From the NCBI GenBank assembly GCA_017403985.1, contig JAFRDE010000023.1:1-64000 (forward strand): 64,000 nt of DNA, written 5' to 3'. This DNA comes from Ruminococcus sp. Its GTDB lineage: Bacteria > Bacillota > Clostridia > Oscillospirales > Acutalibacteraceae. The stretch's first letter is position 1. Each line of letters begins with the position of its first letter. Shown here one piece after another: positions 14,594-23,067 of this stretch. The position numbers and the translations under genes were made by a program. Below the pieces are notes generated by a model. The model searched no databases. It was given only the letters and a program-made list of their open reading frames with translations, and was not told the origin of the DNA.

Positions 14594-15787
14594 TTATGCT
14601 ACTCCTTTCAGCAGTGCATTTCGGCGCTTTGCGTCGTTGCTAATGATTTTTTTAAGTTTACCAATACCGATAGGATATACATACTTCGTATAGGCATGGT
14701 AGCTGTCGGTACAATGCTTTAGCTGCCCTATACGGCTGATTATTCCCTGAGCCATTTTGACGGGTATAGATAGCCCTTGCCGCAGTTTCTTCATAGCCCG
14801 CCTGCATTGTCGTATCAGGCGCAGAAAATTCTTTTTACATATTGTAATACGATCTCTGCTGATACGATAACCTACGGTTGCTATCCTGCGGCTACGTTTG
14901 ACCTTTTCTTTGCCTTTCTCGGTGTAGTGCTTATCTTGATACACCTTGAATACCTGCCAATCGCTCTTTAAGGTGACGCCCAACAGCTCGCTCATGTAAG
15001 CGCTGATAGCGTCAACGGCTCTGTGCAGCTTTCGCTTGTTTCTACCTGCTATAATAATGTTATCCATGTTGCGGCTTTCATAGTACACACCGTCAAGGGT
15101 AAGTATATACCTGTCAAGTGCTTCAAGGTAGTAGTTTCCGAGCCATTGACTAAGGATCATGCCGATATGCAGCCCGACTTTATCGCCTACAACATCATAA
15201 GGCGATAAGTTGTGCTCCATAGCGTACTTTAAACCCTGCGGATAGGACGACGCCGCAACCGCGATAAGCAGCAGGAATTTTTTGTCTTTGATTTTCCGCT
15301 CCAACGCCGCTATAACATTTTTCAGCGGTACGGACGGATAATACTTTTTAATGTCAAGCTCTGCAACATACTTAGAATTGCGGGCTTTCTGTTGCGCTAC
15401 CCTGACATTATATTTTAGCATACGCTTTGCGCCGCGTCCCTTTACCGAGGAACACGACCAAAAGTGCATACCGCGCATTATCACAGGCTTTAAAACCTCG
15501 GTTATAGCTGCAATTATAACGCCGTCATGGCTAAACGGCTGTATAGCAAGCTCGCGTTCCTTTTTGGAACACTTGTCATAAATAACCTTGATTTTCGGCT
15601 GTGTCGGCGTGTAGTCGTAGTCCGCAAAGATACGATACATATGGTCAACCGTACCGTCAATATCTTTCACGACCTTTTTGACGTCGCGCCTTTTCTTCTT
15701 TTTCTTTTTGAGCGTTTCTTTGACGCAGGCTTTCAGAAAGTCTTTGTCTACTAACTGCTCATACAGGAAGCCTACCCGCTTAGGCAT
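14594..15787 (-). CDS. diversity-generating retroelement reverse transcriptase
   Basis: This 397-residue protein has the reverse-transcriptase motifs in order: AELDIKKYYPSVP (catalytic Asp145), IGMILSQ (208-214), the active-site block around 241-243, and the late TVGYRIS. IGxxxSQ in place of QGxxxSP is the hallmark of DGR enzymes. The active-site block reads MDN, so the second Asp of the usual YxDD is Asn243. The N-terminus is very basic. In DGRs this enzyme copies the template RNA with errors at adenines and the cDNA replaces the variable repeat. It follows the template repeat directly, and AAAGGAGAG precedes the ATG. No Avd gene is visible. Confidence 0.92.
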   Translation of the reverse strand: MPKRVGFLYEQLVDKDFLKACVKETLKKKKKKRRDVKKVVKDIDGTVDHMYRIFADYDYTPTQPKIKVIYDKCSKKERELAIQPFSHDGVIIAAITEVLKPVIMRGMHFWSCSSVKGRGAKRMLKYNVRVAQQKARNSKYVAELDIKKYYPSVPLKNVIAALERKIKDKKFLLLIAVAASSYPQGLKYAMEHNLSPYDVVGDKVGLHIGMILSQWLGNYYLEALDRYILTLDGVYYESRNMDNIIIAGRNKRKLHRAVDAISAYMSELLGVTLKSDWQVFKVYQDKHYTEKGKEKVKRSRRIATVGYRISRDRITICKKNFLRLIRQCRRAMKKLRQGLSIPVKMAQGIISRIGQLKHCTDSYHAYTKYVYPIGIGKLKKIISNDAKRRNALLKGVA

Positions 15788-15916
15788 TTTGTTTCTCTCC
15801 TTTTAAGCTGCAACATCTTTCAAATCCTTTCGGCTTACTAAATGCTGTCCTGTTCGCTTCTTTTTCAGCAAGGGCTGCGGAGGAAGAAACGCCATAATAT
15901 GGAGAGTAGACCTTAA
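15788..15916 (-). ncRNA. DGR spacer between template repeat and reverse transcriptase
   Basis: This stretch of about 129 bases separates the template repeat from the reverse transcriptase start. In characterised DGRs the corresponding transcript region binds the enzyme and primes cDNA synthesis. No gene with a ribosome site is visible here. Confidence 0.55.
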
Positions 15917-16026
15917 AAGGTGGCGAGCGCCGAGGTTGTTGTTGTTACCTACGTTGTTACTGTTACAATACGACAAGCCGTAGTTAGCGTTGTTGTTGTT
16001 ATAGACGGAGCCGCAATACAGCACAG
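15917..16026 (-). repeat. DGR template repeat (TR)
   Basis: These 110 bases match 16145-16254 without gaps at an offset of 228. On the coding (minus) strand the TR contains 12 AAC codons in a frame equivalent to the target gene (CGSVYNNNNANYGLSYCNSN and onward). The match has 12 differences, all at adenines of the TR coding strand (7 to G, 5 to T). AAC codons randomised at A can give 15 amino acids and never a stop. Confidence 0.95.
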
Positions 16027-16101
16027 CAGAGAACAGAAAACCCCGAACGGCGGCGTTTCTAACCCCTTATTAAATTTTTGATATATATAAACCCCTACGG
16101 G

Positions 16102-16125
16102 GCAAGGGGGAAGTGTCCCCCTTGC
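16102..16125 (-). promoter_or_regulatory. hairpin just 3' of the DGR variable repeat
   Basis: A 9-bp perfect stem (GCAAGGGGG / CCCCCTTGC) with a 6-base loop lies 19 bases beyond the variable repeat on the coding side. DGRs often carry such a GC-rich hairpin that promotes target recognition. A second short hairpin (CCCC TAC GGGG) follows at 16092-16102. Either could also terminate the target transcript. Confidence 0.6.
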
Positions 16126-16132
16126 AACCCCC

Positions 16133-18286
16133 TCAGGATAATTTAAGGAGGCGAGCGCCGAGGTTGCTGTCGTAACCTACGCTGTAACTGATACAATACG
16201 ACAAGCCGTAGCTAGCGCTGTCGTAGTCATAGACGGAGCCGCAATACAGCACAGGATAACTGCTACCACTCAGCCAAATCTGATCGCAGAAATAAGTATT
16301 ATAGCTGCCGTTGTTAACAGTTTGGCAAGGCATACACATAAACGGATGATCGGGATCCCAACCGTATGCTGCAATACAAGGATTGCTATAACGGGATGGT
16401 GCCTTATAAGACAACGTCACCATATTTTCCGTTGTATCTGCAAACTTCGTCGGGTCGTCGGTCACATAATAGTCACCGCCCCAATCAGGCATACAGACAC
16501 CGTCCCTGAATCGCCACATATTACCGACCCAGTCCTCAATACCATGCCAGCGCATTTGACCGTACACAACCTCAAAACCTGAGGACGTTTCGACACCATC
16601 TGTGCCGCCTGTATTACGCCTGCTGCTGCCGCCTGCGGTTCCTGTTCCGTATTCTCTACCTTTCATTACTGCCTGTGAGTTCTTGTTGGCAAACTCGATC
16701 CACCACAAGAACATCATAACGGTTGCATGGTACAAATCCTCCTGACAGTAACCGTTACCGTTTGCAGCCGCAGCCGTGCGGAATTGCGCTCTTGTCTTAT
16801 TGTACGCAGGCGTATATCCTGACTTACTGACAAGTTTATTGCTTTCCATATAGCCAAGATAGCAGCTATACATAAAGCTCGGCACCTCGTACCAATCGCC
16901 CTCTCCAGACGGCATAGCAGAAACAGCGATATCCGTTATGCGGTTTTCGTTATCCACGCCGACACGGAAAAACATATCAGGCATTTTGATAAACTTACCC
17001 GCTGCGTCGTCAACGATCTCTGCCTCATTCCACGGGAATACGTTGTCAAAGTCGCTGTCAACAGCGCCCGTCGAGGAATTGATAACAAAGTCCATATCCT
17101 CGGCGTCGTCTGTACGGGTAAGGGCAGGTGTGCTTGAATACAAGCCGCTGACGCCGTAGATCGGTGCTGTCCCCTTAAACCATGCTGCAGGATTTGAACG
17201 GTTAGTCGCTACACCTGTACCGATAGCGTTAAGCTCGACAAAGTGCTTGCCGTCCTGCACGACGTTAGTGTAAGAGGACAGGTCAATCGTGGATCCGCTA
17301 TTTGAAACGGTATCAAGCAGCGTACCGTCGACGTAAATGCCGTATGATGTGATACCGCTGATAACGTTAAGGATATTAAGGGTGTTACCCTGTATCTTGA
17401 TTGTAGCGCCGATATTATACGACATAGTAACATTATCAGAATTGTCGTAGCCCGACGCCTCCGACTGTACTTTGATCTCGTACATACCGTAAGCTGTGAT
17501 CGAGGACAGGTCGAATACCTGTGCGCTTGTTCCAGTATACGTTGTTTGGAGCGTCCCGTCAATATAAAGTTTTGTACTTTCTGCATATTGAGGGGGTGTA
17601 ACGGTAAGATTGGTGCCGCTAAGGGATAGTGTCGGGCGTCTGAGCTTAGGAGTACTAAGCGCCGACGCCTGAATAACAATGTTACCCGTTACCGCCGCAA
17701 AGGTAATGACGCCCGTGTAACTGTTGTATTCGTATTTGTTTGTAGCGACGCCGCCCATAGTAACGACGATATCCTCAGGCAGATAATAGCCGCTTGCAGG
17801 CGTAAGGGTTACGCTGTATGTTTGACCGTTGCCGATCAACGCAGTCGAATTGTTGGCGGTCAGGTGTTCAAGCGTCCGCGTAATGGTGTAGACCGAGGCA
17901 TTGATCTTATTACTGATAATACTATCACGAAAATAATTGCCAAAGGCTACAACATACAGCTCATAGGTGCCTGCGCCGAGCGCCGAAAGTGAAAACGACG
18001 TACTTGTAAGCTCCTGCAGCAGCGTCGAGCCGTTATACAGCTTGTACTTTCCAACAAAACCCCCGTTCGTTGACGGGTTGGATATGCTGACCGTGTCATT
18101 GTTACGGGTAAGGGTTACAGGATTTAACTGCGGTGCGGGTAAATTCCTGATTTCGTCAGGATAGTCAAAGGCGTCTTTACCCGTAAGATCAGCGCCTCTT
18201 GCTAATATCGCCTGCTTACAGCCGTCGATAACGGTAACGGCGTTGCCGACGTTATTTACTATCCTTTCAAAAGGTGTAAAGCTCAT
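16133..18286 (-). CDS. DGR target: variable receptor-binding tail protein with C-type-lectin/FGE-like domain
   Basis: The 717-residue protein starts with a tail-attachment segment (residues 1-50). Several beta-sandwich, fibronectin/Ig-like domains follow to about 380. The C-terminal domain from about 385 is of the formylglycine-generating-enzyme/C-type-lectin kind: FPWNEAEI, MRWHGIEDWVGNMWRFRDG, and the closing NLGAR. The last residues (about 678-714) are the variable repeat, where Asp, Tyr, Ser and Ile stand at positions that are Asn in the template. It is very likely the adhesin that binds the host surface. It starts by a 4-base overlap with the coiled-coil baseplate gene. Confidence 0.9.
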   Translation of the reverse strand: MSFTPFERIVNNVGNAVTVIDGCKQAILARGADLTGKDAFDYPDEIRNLPAPQLNPVTLTRNNDTVSISNPSTNGGFVGKYKLYNGSTLLQELTSTSFSLSALGAGTYELYVVAFGNYFRDSIISNKINASVYTITRTLEHLTANNSTALIGNGQTYSVTLTPASGYYLPEDIVVTMGGVATNKYEYNSYTGVITFAAVTGNIVIQASALSTPKLRRPTLSLSGTNLTVTPPQYAESTKLYIDGTLQTTYTGTSAQVFDLSSITAYGMYEIKVQSEASGYDNSDNVTMSYNIGATIKIQGNTLNILNVISGITSYGIYVDGTLLDTVSNSGSTIDLSSYTNVVQDGKHFVELNAIGTGVATNRSNPAAWFKGTAPIYGVSGLYSSTPALTRTDDAEDMDFVINSSTGAVDSDFDNVFPWNEAEIVDDAAGKFIKMPDMFFRVGVDNENRITDIAVSAMPSGEGDWYEVPSFMYSCYLGYMESNKLVSKSGYTPAYNKTRAQFRTAAAANGNGYCQEDLYHATVMMFLWWIEFANKNSQAVMKGREYGTGTAGGSSRRNTGGTDGVETSSGFEVVYGQMRWHGIEDWVGNMWRFRDGVCMPDWGGDYYVTDDPTKFADTTENMVTLSYKAPSRYSNPCIAAYGWDPDHPFMCMPCQTVNNGSYNTYFCDQIWLSGSSYPVLYCGSVYDYDSASYGLSYCISYSVGYDSNLGARLLKLS
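16145..16254 (-). repeat. DGR variable repeat (VR)
   Basis: The 3' end of the target gene is 89 percent identical to the TR. Eleven of 12 template AAC codons are changed by one base each, all at A (to GAC, TAC, AGC or ATC). A twelfth base change, A to T, lies just past the GC-rich block CTCGGCGCTCGCC that is the probable initiation-of-mutagenic-homing site. Confidence 0.95.
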
Positions 18287-18954
18287 GTAATGCTGCCTCC
18301 TTGTAATACGGTTTCGATTGACGCACTTGCAACATCAAGCGTTGCAATTTGTCTTTCGGTTTCTGCTTTTTCAGACGTCAGGGCGTCGACCTCAGATTGC
18401 AGGGCTGATACCGTTTCGGTCAATGTTTGTATCTCTGCTTCTAATTCTGCCTTATTCGCTGTCAGTGTTTCAACCTGCGCCGTCAAATCCAATATCTGCC
18501 CGTTAAGGTTTTCTATCAGCGCTGCCTTTTCTGCTGTTTCGGCTTCAAGTTCGGCAATCCTTTCTATCAATACCGATCTGGGTAAGATTTCGTCCTGCTC
18601 TGCGGCAGGCTCGTTGATTGATATTGATACAGGGTTAGTAATACCGACCTCGTTGCCTTTCTTCATATACAAAGCCAGATTAAGCGTCTGCACCTGATCG
18701 GTAAGGTCAATGCCTACATTAACCGTTGCAACAAAGCCTGATTTCGCAGGCTTCGGGTCTAAGGAATACTTGAAATACTCCTTTGTTTCAACGTTGCTAA
18801 CATGGAGCTGTACGTCATAACCATCTACTGCGTTTTCGCATACTTTAGCAGGCAGGAGTATACGGATCCGTTCAAAGTCGTTTTCGCCTACATATAACGC
18901 TGTTGCTGACTTTAGCTGCAGGCGTTTATCCTCTGATAGACTAATCGTTATCAT
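18283..18954 (-). CDS. baseplate upper-protein-like (BppU) coiled-coil fibre stalk
   Basis: From the ATG at 18954 the product has about 223 residues. The N-terminal half (LQLKSATALYVGEND to SISINEPA) is a beta domain like the BppU N-terminus of Firmicutes phages. The second half (about 120-205) is a regular heptad coiled coil rich in Ala, Leu and Glu. The end reads SIETVLQGGSIT, resembling the end of the preceding gene product. It is probably a trimeric stalk linking baseplate and receptor-binding protein. Confidence 0.7.
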   Translation of the reverse strand: MITISLSEDKRLQLKSATALYVGENDFERIRILLPAKVCENAVDGYDVQLHVSNVETKEYFKYSLDPKPAKSGFVATVNVGIDLTDQVQTLNLALYMKKGNEVGITNPVSISINEPAAEQDEILPRSVLIERIAELEAETAEKAALIENLNGQILDLTAQVETLTANKAELEAEIQTLTETVSALQSEVDALTSEKAETERQIATLDVASASIETVLQGGSIT

Positions 18955-19132
18955 TAGACAGCTCACCACCTTGTAACACCGTTTCTATCGCTGTACTCAT
19001 GCTATCCAACGATAAGCCGAGGTTTGTAAGAAACGTGTCAATCTTTGTGAAATTGTTATTGAAATCCGCGATATTAAAATAGTCCGTTGTTGCGGGTAAT
19101 TTTAATTCGAGGTTAGGTGTTACGGTTGCCAT
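18941..19132 (-). CDS. small tail-fibre assembly/linker protein
   Basis: The 63-residue product starts at an ATG with AGGAGGT. It reads MATVTPNLELKLPATTDYFN, a form typical of N-termini of phage fibre proteins, and ends AIETVLQGGELSNDND. The IETVLQGG stretch recurs at the end of the next protein. Confidence 0.65.
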   Translation of the reverse strand: MATVTPNLELKLPATTDYFNIADFNNNFTKIDTFLTNLGLSLDSMSTAIETVLQGGELSNDND

Positions 19133-19142
19133 TACATACCTC

Positions 19143-19823
19143 CTAAATCGGTAAATCAAACGTGCTGCTGTCAGATACAGCAAGACTTAACGTGCCGCCG
19201 ATTGTCTGCTCAATATTGCCAAACCCCGCCGCCGCGTCATAGTCAAATGTCGGTAACAGCTCGCAGATAACGTTATTCATATCGCCGTATGTTGACGCCG
19301 CCATTTCCCCGTATGTCAAAGCGCCGTCCATAAATTCAAACGTTCCGTTAAATTCAATGTCCGTCAGCCTGATACATACGGGGAGCAGCATTTCGATAAT
19401 CAAAACCGTCTGCTCGCCGCTGAATCCTGCATTTGTCAGCAGGTCAAGCGGGAATTTCACGATTGTTATTTTGCAAGGATCCTCTGCCTCAGCAAAGACA
19501 ATATCCGAAAGCTCGGCGTTGAACATCTGCGCCAACAGCGCAATCACGTCGTTATAATTGCCTTTACAGAGATTACGACCTATCTTATTCAGAATAAGCA
19601 GCCTGTATTGTGCGTCGTCGAGCTTACCGCGACTCTGACCTACCATTTCACCGTACAGGTCAAGGGTTTTACCCGTGCTTTTCATCACATCAAGGCAATC
19701 AGACACAGCCGCCATATCCGTTTTAAACTCGGTTACAGCAAGCTCGTTAAGGTGCAACAGTTTGTAGTTATTGCCGTCCTCGCCTTTATAATAGGCGTCG
19801 GGCAGGCGTTTAACATTATCCAT
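19143..19823 (-). CDS. baseplate protein (tail protein I/YmfQ-like position)
   Basis: This 226-residue protein directly follows the baseplate J gene, where contractile-tailed phages encode the gpI/DUF2612-type baseplate component. It contains AVSDCLDVMKSTGKTLDLYGEMVGQSRGKLDDAQYR-like sequence, frequent in DUF2612 proteins of Clostridia phages. Its role is in joining fibres to the baseplate edge, by position. Confidence 0.7.
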   Translation of the reverse strand: MDNVKRLPDAYYKGEDGNNYKLLHLNELAVTEFKTDMAAVSDCLDVMKSTGKTLDLYGEMVGQSRGKLDDAQYRLLILNKIGRNLCKGNYNDVIALLAQMFNAELSDIVFAEAEDPCKITIVKFPLDLLTNAGFSGEQTVLIIEMLLPVCIRLTDIEFNGTFEFMDGALTYGEMAASTYGDMNNVICELLPTFDYDAAAGFGNIEQTIGGTLSLAVSDSSTFDLPI

Positions 19824-19834
19824 ATTGCTCCCCC

Positions 19835-21016
19835 TTACTGTACCGTTACCGTGATATGATTTGCACTTATACGGGCTATCTCATTATCGGAACACGTTAT
19901 ATCCGTAGCGCTGTAATTCGTGCCGTCCGTAGATAACTGCAAACTTGAAACATTTACAACGCCCGTGATATTGATAAAAGAATACAGCGCCGACAAATAA
20001 ACGTCGGTGCCGTTCGTGAACGTAGCAAGATAATTTACAATATTGCTCTTTATCTGATCTACGCCGTCGTCCTCGAAAAAGCTGTTTTTTACAAGCGTGA
20101 TATTGACGTATATCTCTTTTCGGGTTGTCCGCTCAAAGTTGATCGTGTGAGCCGCGCCGCCGTCGTCGGTAACTTGTACGCTTACAGACCCGACTGACTT
20201 AATACCTATGGGCTTTTTATCGAATATTGCCTTTGCTACCGCCTGATCGGTTGCCGCCTGTTCATCAGACGACACATAGCATTTGAACGAGTGCGGCGGT
20301 ATGCTGTTGACCGTTTCATCAGTGGCGTTTTCGACGATATTGCAGCCGTCTACGTTGTGTATACGCATGATTGCGCCCTTGATAGCGTCTTTTGTACCAC
20401 TTGCCGCGCCAGATATAGCCTCTTTGAAACGGACGCGTACAGCGGCGTCGCTTTCTCTGTTTTCGCCGTAAGATACCTGCGACAGTCCGATAACGCTGTA
20501 TATGTACGCTGACGGGTTTACAATGGTATCAATGCTTGAGGGGCTGACGTTGCCGTCAGTTCCAAATTCATTACATTCGACAAGGCAATCTGCATAACCG
20601 CTTTCGGCGTCGTCCTGTACAGCTGTTGACAAAGTATAGTTATCAAGCACATGATAAACGGCGCTCAGATTATCCGTTGATACTTCAAAACCTGCAGCAA
20701 CCTCTGCGTTAAGCGTTCCCGTTAATCTTACCATGAAGCGGGCGGGCGTCGCGGGATTGCGGGTTATTCCTGCATAAGGTAAAAGCCTGTCGAGATCAAC
20801 ACCACACGCGGTGTTAGGGAATCGGGCATAATAAATGCCCTCTAAATCTTGATAAAGCTCGTCTATATCAGCAACACTAAGTCTGATAAATTTACCAAGC
20901 GCTGACTGATCTGACGTATCTATGTTATCGCCGAAAAGCGTCCGCGCTCTTGTGATCTGATTATCAAGTATTTCGTTGTATAAAGGGCGATTAAACCCTA
21001 AATTTGTTAGTGCCAT
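19835..21016 (-). CDS. baseplate J-like protein
   Basis: This 393-residue protein has the J/gp47 pattern: an N-terminal ALGKFIRLSVADIDELYQ, a middle CGVDLDRLLPYAGITR, and the late VYLSALYSFINITGVVNVSSL. Together with the gp25-like and sheath genes it shows a contractile baseplate; J proteins form the wedge that transmits the contraction signal. Confidence 0.88.
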   Translation of the reverse strand: MALTNLGFNRPLYNEILDNQITRARTLFGDNIDTSDQSALGKFIRLSVADIDELYQDLEGIYYARFPNTACGVDLDRLLPYAGITRNPATPARFMVRLTGTLNAEVAAGFEVSTDNLSAVYHVLDNYTLSTAVQDDAESGYADCLVECNEFGTDGNVSPSSIDTIVNPSAYIYSVIGLSQVSYGENRESDAAVRVRFKEAISGAASGTKDAIKGAIMRIHNVDGCNIVENATDETVNSIPPHSFKCYVSSDEQAATDQAVAKAIFDKKPIGIKSVGSVSVQVTDDGGAAHTINFERTTRKEIYVNITLVKNSFFEDDGVDQIKSNIVNYLATFTNGTDVYLSALYSFINITGVVNVSSLQLSTDGTNYSATDITCSDNEIARISANHITVTVQ

Positions 21017-21026
21017 GCTTCACCTC

Positions 21027-21368
21027 TCATAGTGATATTGATATTTCTGTACCGTCTGAGGTTGTTGACTTGAAGTCGATAAACAAGCGCCTGTCATGTT
21101 GCCTAAAATCAATCTGAGTAATAACAAAGGTTTCGTCGACCTGACGCAGCCCAAGCTGTATAGTATCTCTGATAAGATCATAGTTAGGATTCTTTGTTAA
21201 AATCCTGCTAAAATCTATACCCTCTGCTGTATCAAACTCCCATTCGCCTATGTTGGTTTTTAATATCTGCCTGACCGTCTGTGCGATCAAGTCTGTATCG
21301 TCTACCATAGCGATTTTGCCTTTTTCGATAACGATGTCCCCGCCATCGTCTATTTTAAAACCTTTCAC
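21027..21368 (-). CDS. gp25/DUF2634-like baseplate wedge protein
   Basis: This 113-residue protein contains LIAQTVRQILKTNIGEWEFD and GIDFSRIL, the conserved signature of the phage gp25/XkdS family that anchors the sheath to the baseplate. It lies just upstream of the J gene as usual. Confidence 0.82.
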   Translation of the reverse strand: MKGFKIDDGGDIVIEKGKIAMVDDTDLIAQTVRQILKTNIGEWEFDTAEGIDFSRILTKNPNYDLIRDTIQLGLRQVDETFVITQIDFRQHDRRLFIDFKSTTSDGTEISISL

Positions 21369-21757
21369 TATATCACCCCTATGATTATGCTATCGCTTAT
21401 TCTATGGTGTCCCTTTTGGGGGAGCGAGAAATAACCGCGCCGCGTATCGGTTATATCCCTTTCACCACAGCCAACTATGACTATATCGTCTTTAGATATA
21501 TCATTAGCTACAGCTAAGGTATAGTCTGTACCGTCAATAACAACATTTTGTGTTGTTATCTTTTTTACGTTTCGCGGTATAGGTGCGAATAAGACCGCCT
21601 GTTTCTCTCCATATTGACTATCTGCCGTTAAGAGGGTAAGGGGCTGTATTTTTGCCATATCGCCGTTGACAGCTAACACCTTTGCTATATAGATCGTGTG
21701 AACGTTAGATATTTCATTATCTACCATAGCTTTAAACTTGCTTAAATCAAGCGGCAT
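21368..21757 (-). CDS. baseplate spike-like protein (Gp138/DUF2577 type)
   Basis: The 129-residue product has an OB-like start (IYIAKVLAVNGDMAKIQPLTL) and a second part with DDIVIVGCGERD and HRISDSIIIGVI. This pattern is common to phage spike or DUF2577/XkdR proteins. It sits between the hub and gp25-like genes, with a one-base overlap on each side. Confidence 0.65.
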   Translation of the reverse strand: MPLDLSKFKAMVDNEISNVHTIYIAKVLAVNGDMAKIQPLTLLTADSQYGEKQAVLFAPIPRNVKKITTQNVVIDGTDYTLAVANDISKDDIVIVGCGERDITDTRRGYFSLPQKGHHRISDSIIIGVI

Positions 21758-22740
21758 TAGATTACCCCCTTTACTTTGGTTATCATTTTATCGCCGTCGT
21801 ATTCGTGCGTTCCTGAAAGCGCAATCAACTTAACGGCATTATCATGTTTGTCGTTATAGTCTATAGCTCTTTGCGTTTCACCTCTGTTGACCTTGAATAC
21901 CGATAACGCATGAACATTAGGATTGAGTAACATAGATACGTTGTAACCGCGTGTATAATCAACATATTTTCCGTTTGTTTCTTTGTCAGACCATTCATTA
22001 ATGTCAAGTAGCCCATTTGCATAGCTTACTGTACCAGACGAGCCAAACTTGCGAAAATATGTGTACGGGCATACAATAATTCCGCTGCCATAGGTAACAA
22101 TAGCGCCACAAATTGCCGCTACACGATCTATATTGCTAAACAAAGCTCCGTCAATCGTTTCATCGTCGGCATAGGTATAATCTCTTGCGATTTCATAATA
22201 ATACGTCGGCTTTTTCGTGACTTTGATTAAGTCTTTTAGGATATAACTCGCTTTGCATTTATTGATATAGGTTTGGTTTATGTGGACATCTGTATAGATA
22301 GTTCCTGTTTCCGCTTTTATCGTTGTTACCCTGTCGAGATCGTCCCTCTTTGTTTTGACGCTTGTGATAGTTCCGCTGAAAATGCGGCTAACACTATTGC
22401 CATATCCCGCTGATACGCTGATACTTGTATTGTTAAATATCGACACATCATGGTTAGGAACGTTGTATATTATGATCTCTGCTTTTTTGGCTTCAAGATT
22501 ATACGCAAACGGTATATCAAACTCAAAGTCATAATCGGCATTATCAAAGACATAGTTGCCTGTTCCGTATCCTTTTGGTTTCGCTATCGTGACAATCGCT
22601 CGTTGACCAAACTGCCCGTCGAAAGGTGTAACGGTAGACTTAAAAAAGCCTCGCATTGCATTAATCATTTCTACTGATTTTTCAGTTTGGATAATTTGCG
22701 ATCTACGGGAATTTGCTCCATCAACAATAAACTTGCTCAT
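21757..22740 (-). CDS. baseplate hub protein (XkdQ/gpD-like)
   Basis: This 327-residue protein is in the hub position. AIVTIAKPKGYGTGNYVFDN and KKAEIIIYNVPNHDVSIFNN at the N-terminus are typical of hub proteins that start with a tube-like beta domain. No peptidase motif is seen. The genes on either side overlap or abut it. Confidence 0.7.
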   Translation of the reverse strand: MSKFIVDGANSRRSQIIQTEKSVEMINAMRGFFKSTVTPFDGQFGQRAIVTIAKPKGYGTGNYVFDNADYDFEFDIPFAYNLEAKKAEIIIYNVPNHDVSIFNNTSISVSAGYGNSVSRIFSGTITSVKTKRDDLDRVTTIKAETGTIYTDVHINQTYINKCKASYILKDLIKVTKKPTYYYEIARDYTYADDETIDGALFSNIDRVAAICGAIVTYGSGIIVCPYTYFRKFGSSGTVSYANGLLDINEWSDKETNGKYVDYTRGYNVSMLLNPNVHALSVFKVNRGETQRAIDYNDKHDNAVKLIALSGTHEYDGDKMITKVKGVI

Positions 22741-23060
22741 TATTGCACCCCGTAATCTATCGTTAGTTTTACATCCCGTAGGAAGTTATCAAAGGTGATC
22801 GTGTCATTCTTGCCGCTTTCATCAAATGGAATGATATTGACAGCAGGGAATACACCCGCAATATATATATCGCCAAACATGGGTTTACCATAAATAACAG
22901 GCTCGTCATAAACAAGGACGTTTTCGCCACGAGTCAGCGTGCAGGTGAATAAATCGCTTGATTCATTGTATTTGAACAAGAAATTGAATATTTCTGCCCC
23001 TATAAGGACATCACAGGAACAAGGGAAAGTTGTTCGTTCAATGATGATATAATCTTTCAT
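22740..23060 (-). CDS. baseplate plug-like protein
   Basis: The 106-residue product (FNFLFKYNESSDLFTCTLTR, YGKPMFGDIYIAG) resembles the small beta-rich 'cyanophage baseplate Pam3 plug' family found between the LysM and hub genes of contractile-tailed phages. The assignment rests on position and general pattern. Confidence 0.6.
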   Translation of the reverse strand: MKDYIIIERTTFPCSCDVLIGAEIFNFLFKYNESSDLFTCTLTRGENVLVYDEPVIYGKPMFGDIYIAGVFPAVNIIPFDESGKNDTITFDNFLRDVKLTIDYGVQ

Positions 23061-23067
23061 AACTCAC

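Noticed and set aside
15803..16024. A 73-codon open frame covering the template repeat
   Set aside because: It mirrors the target gene's reading frame only because the TR is a copy of the VR. It lacks a sensible start and is the DGR template, not a gene.
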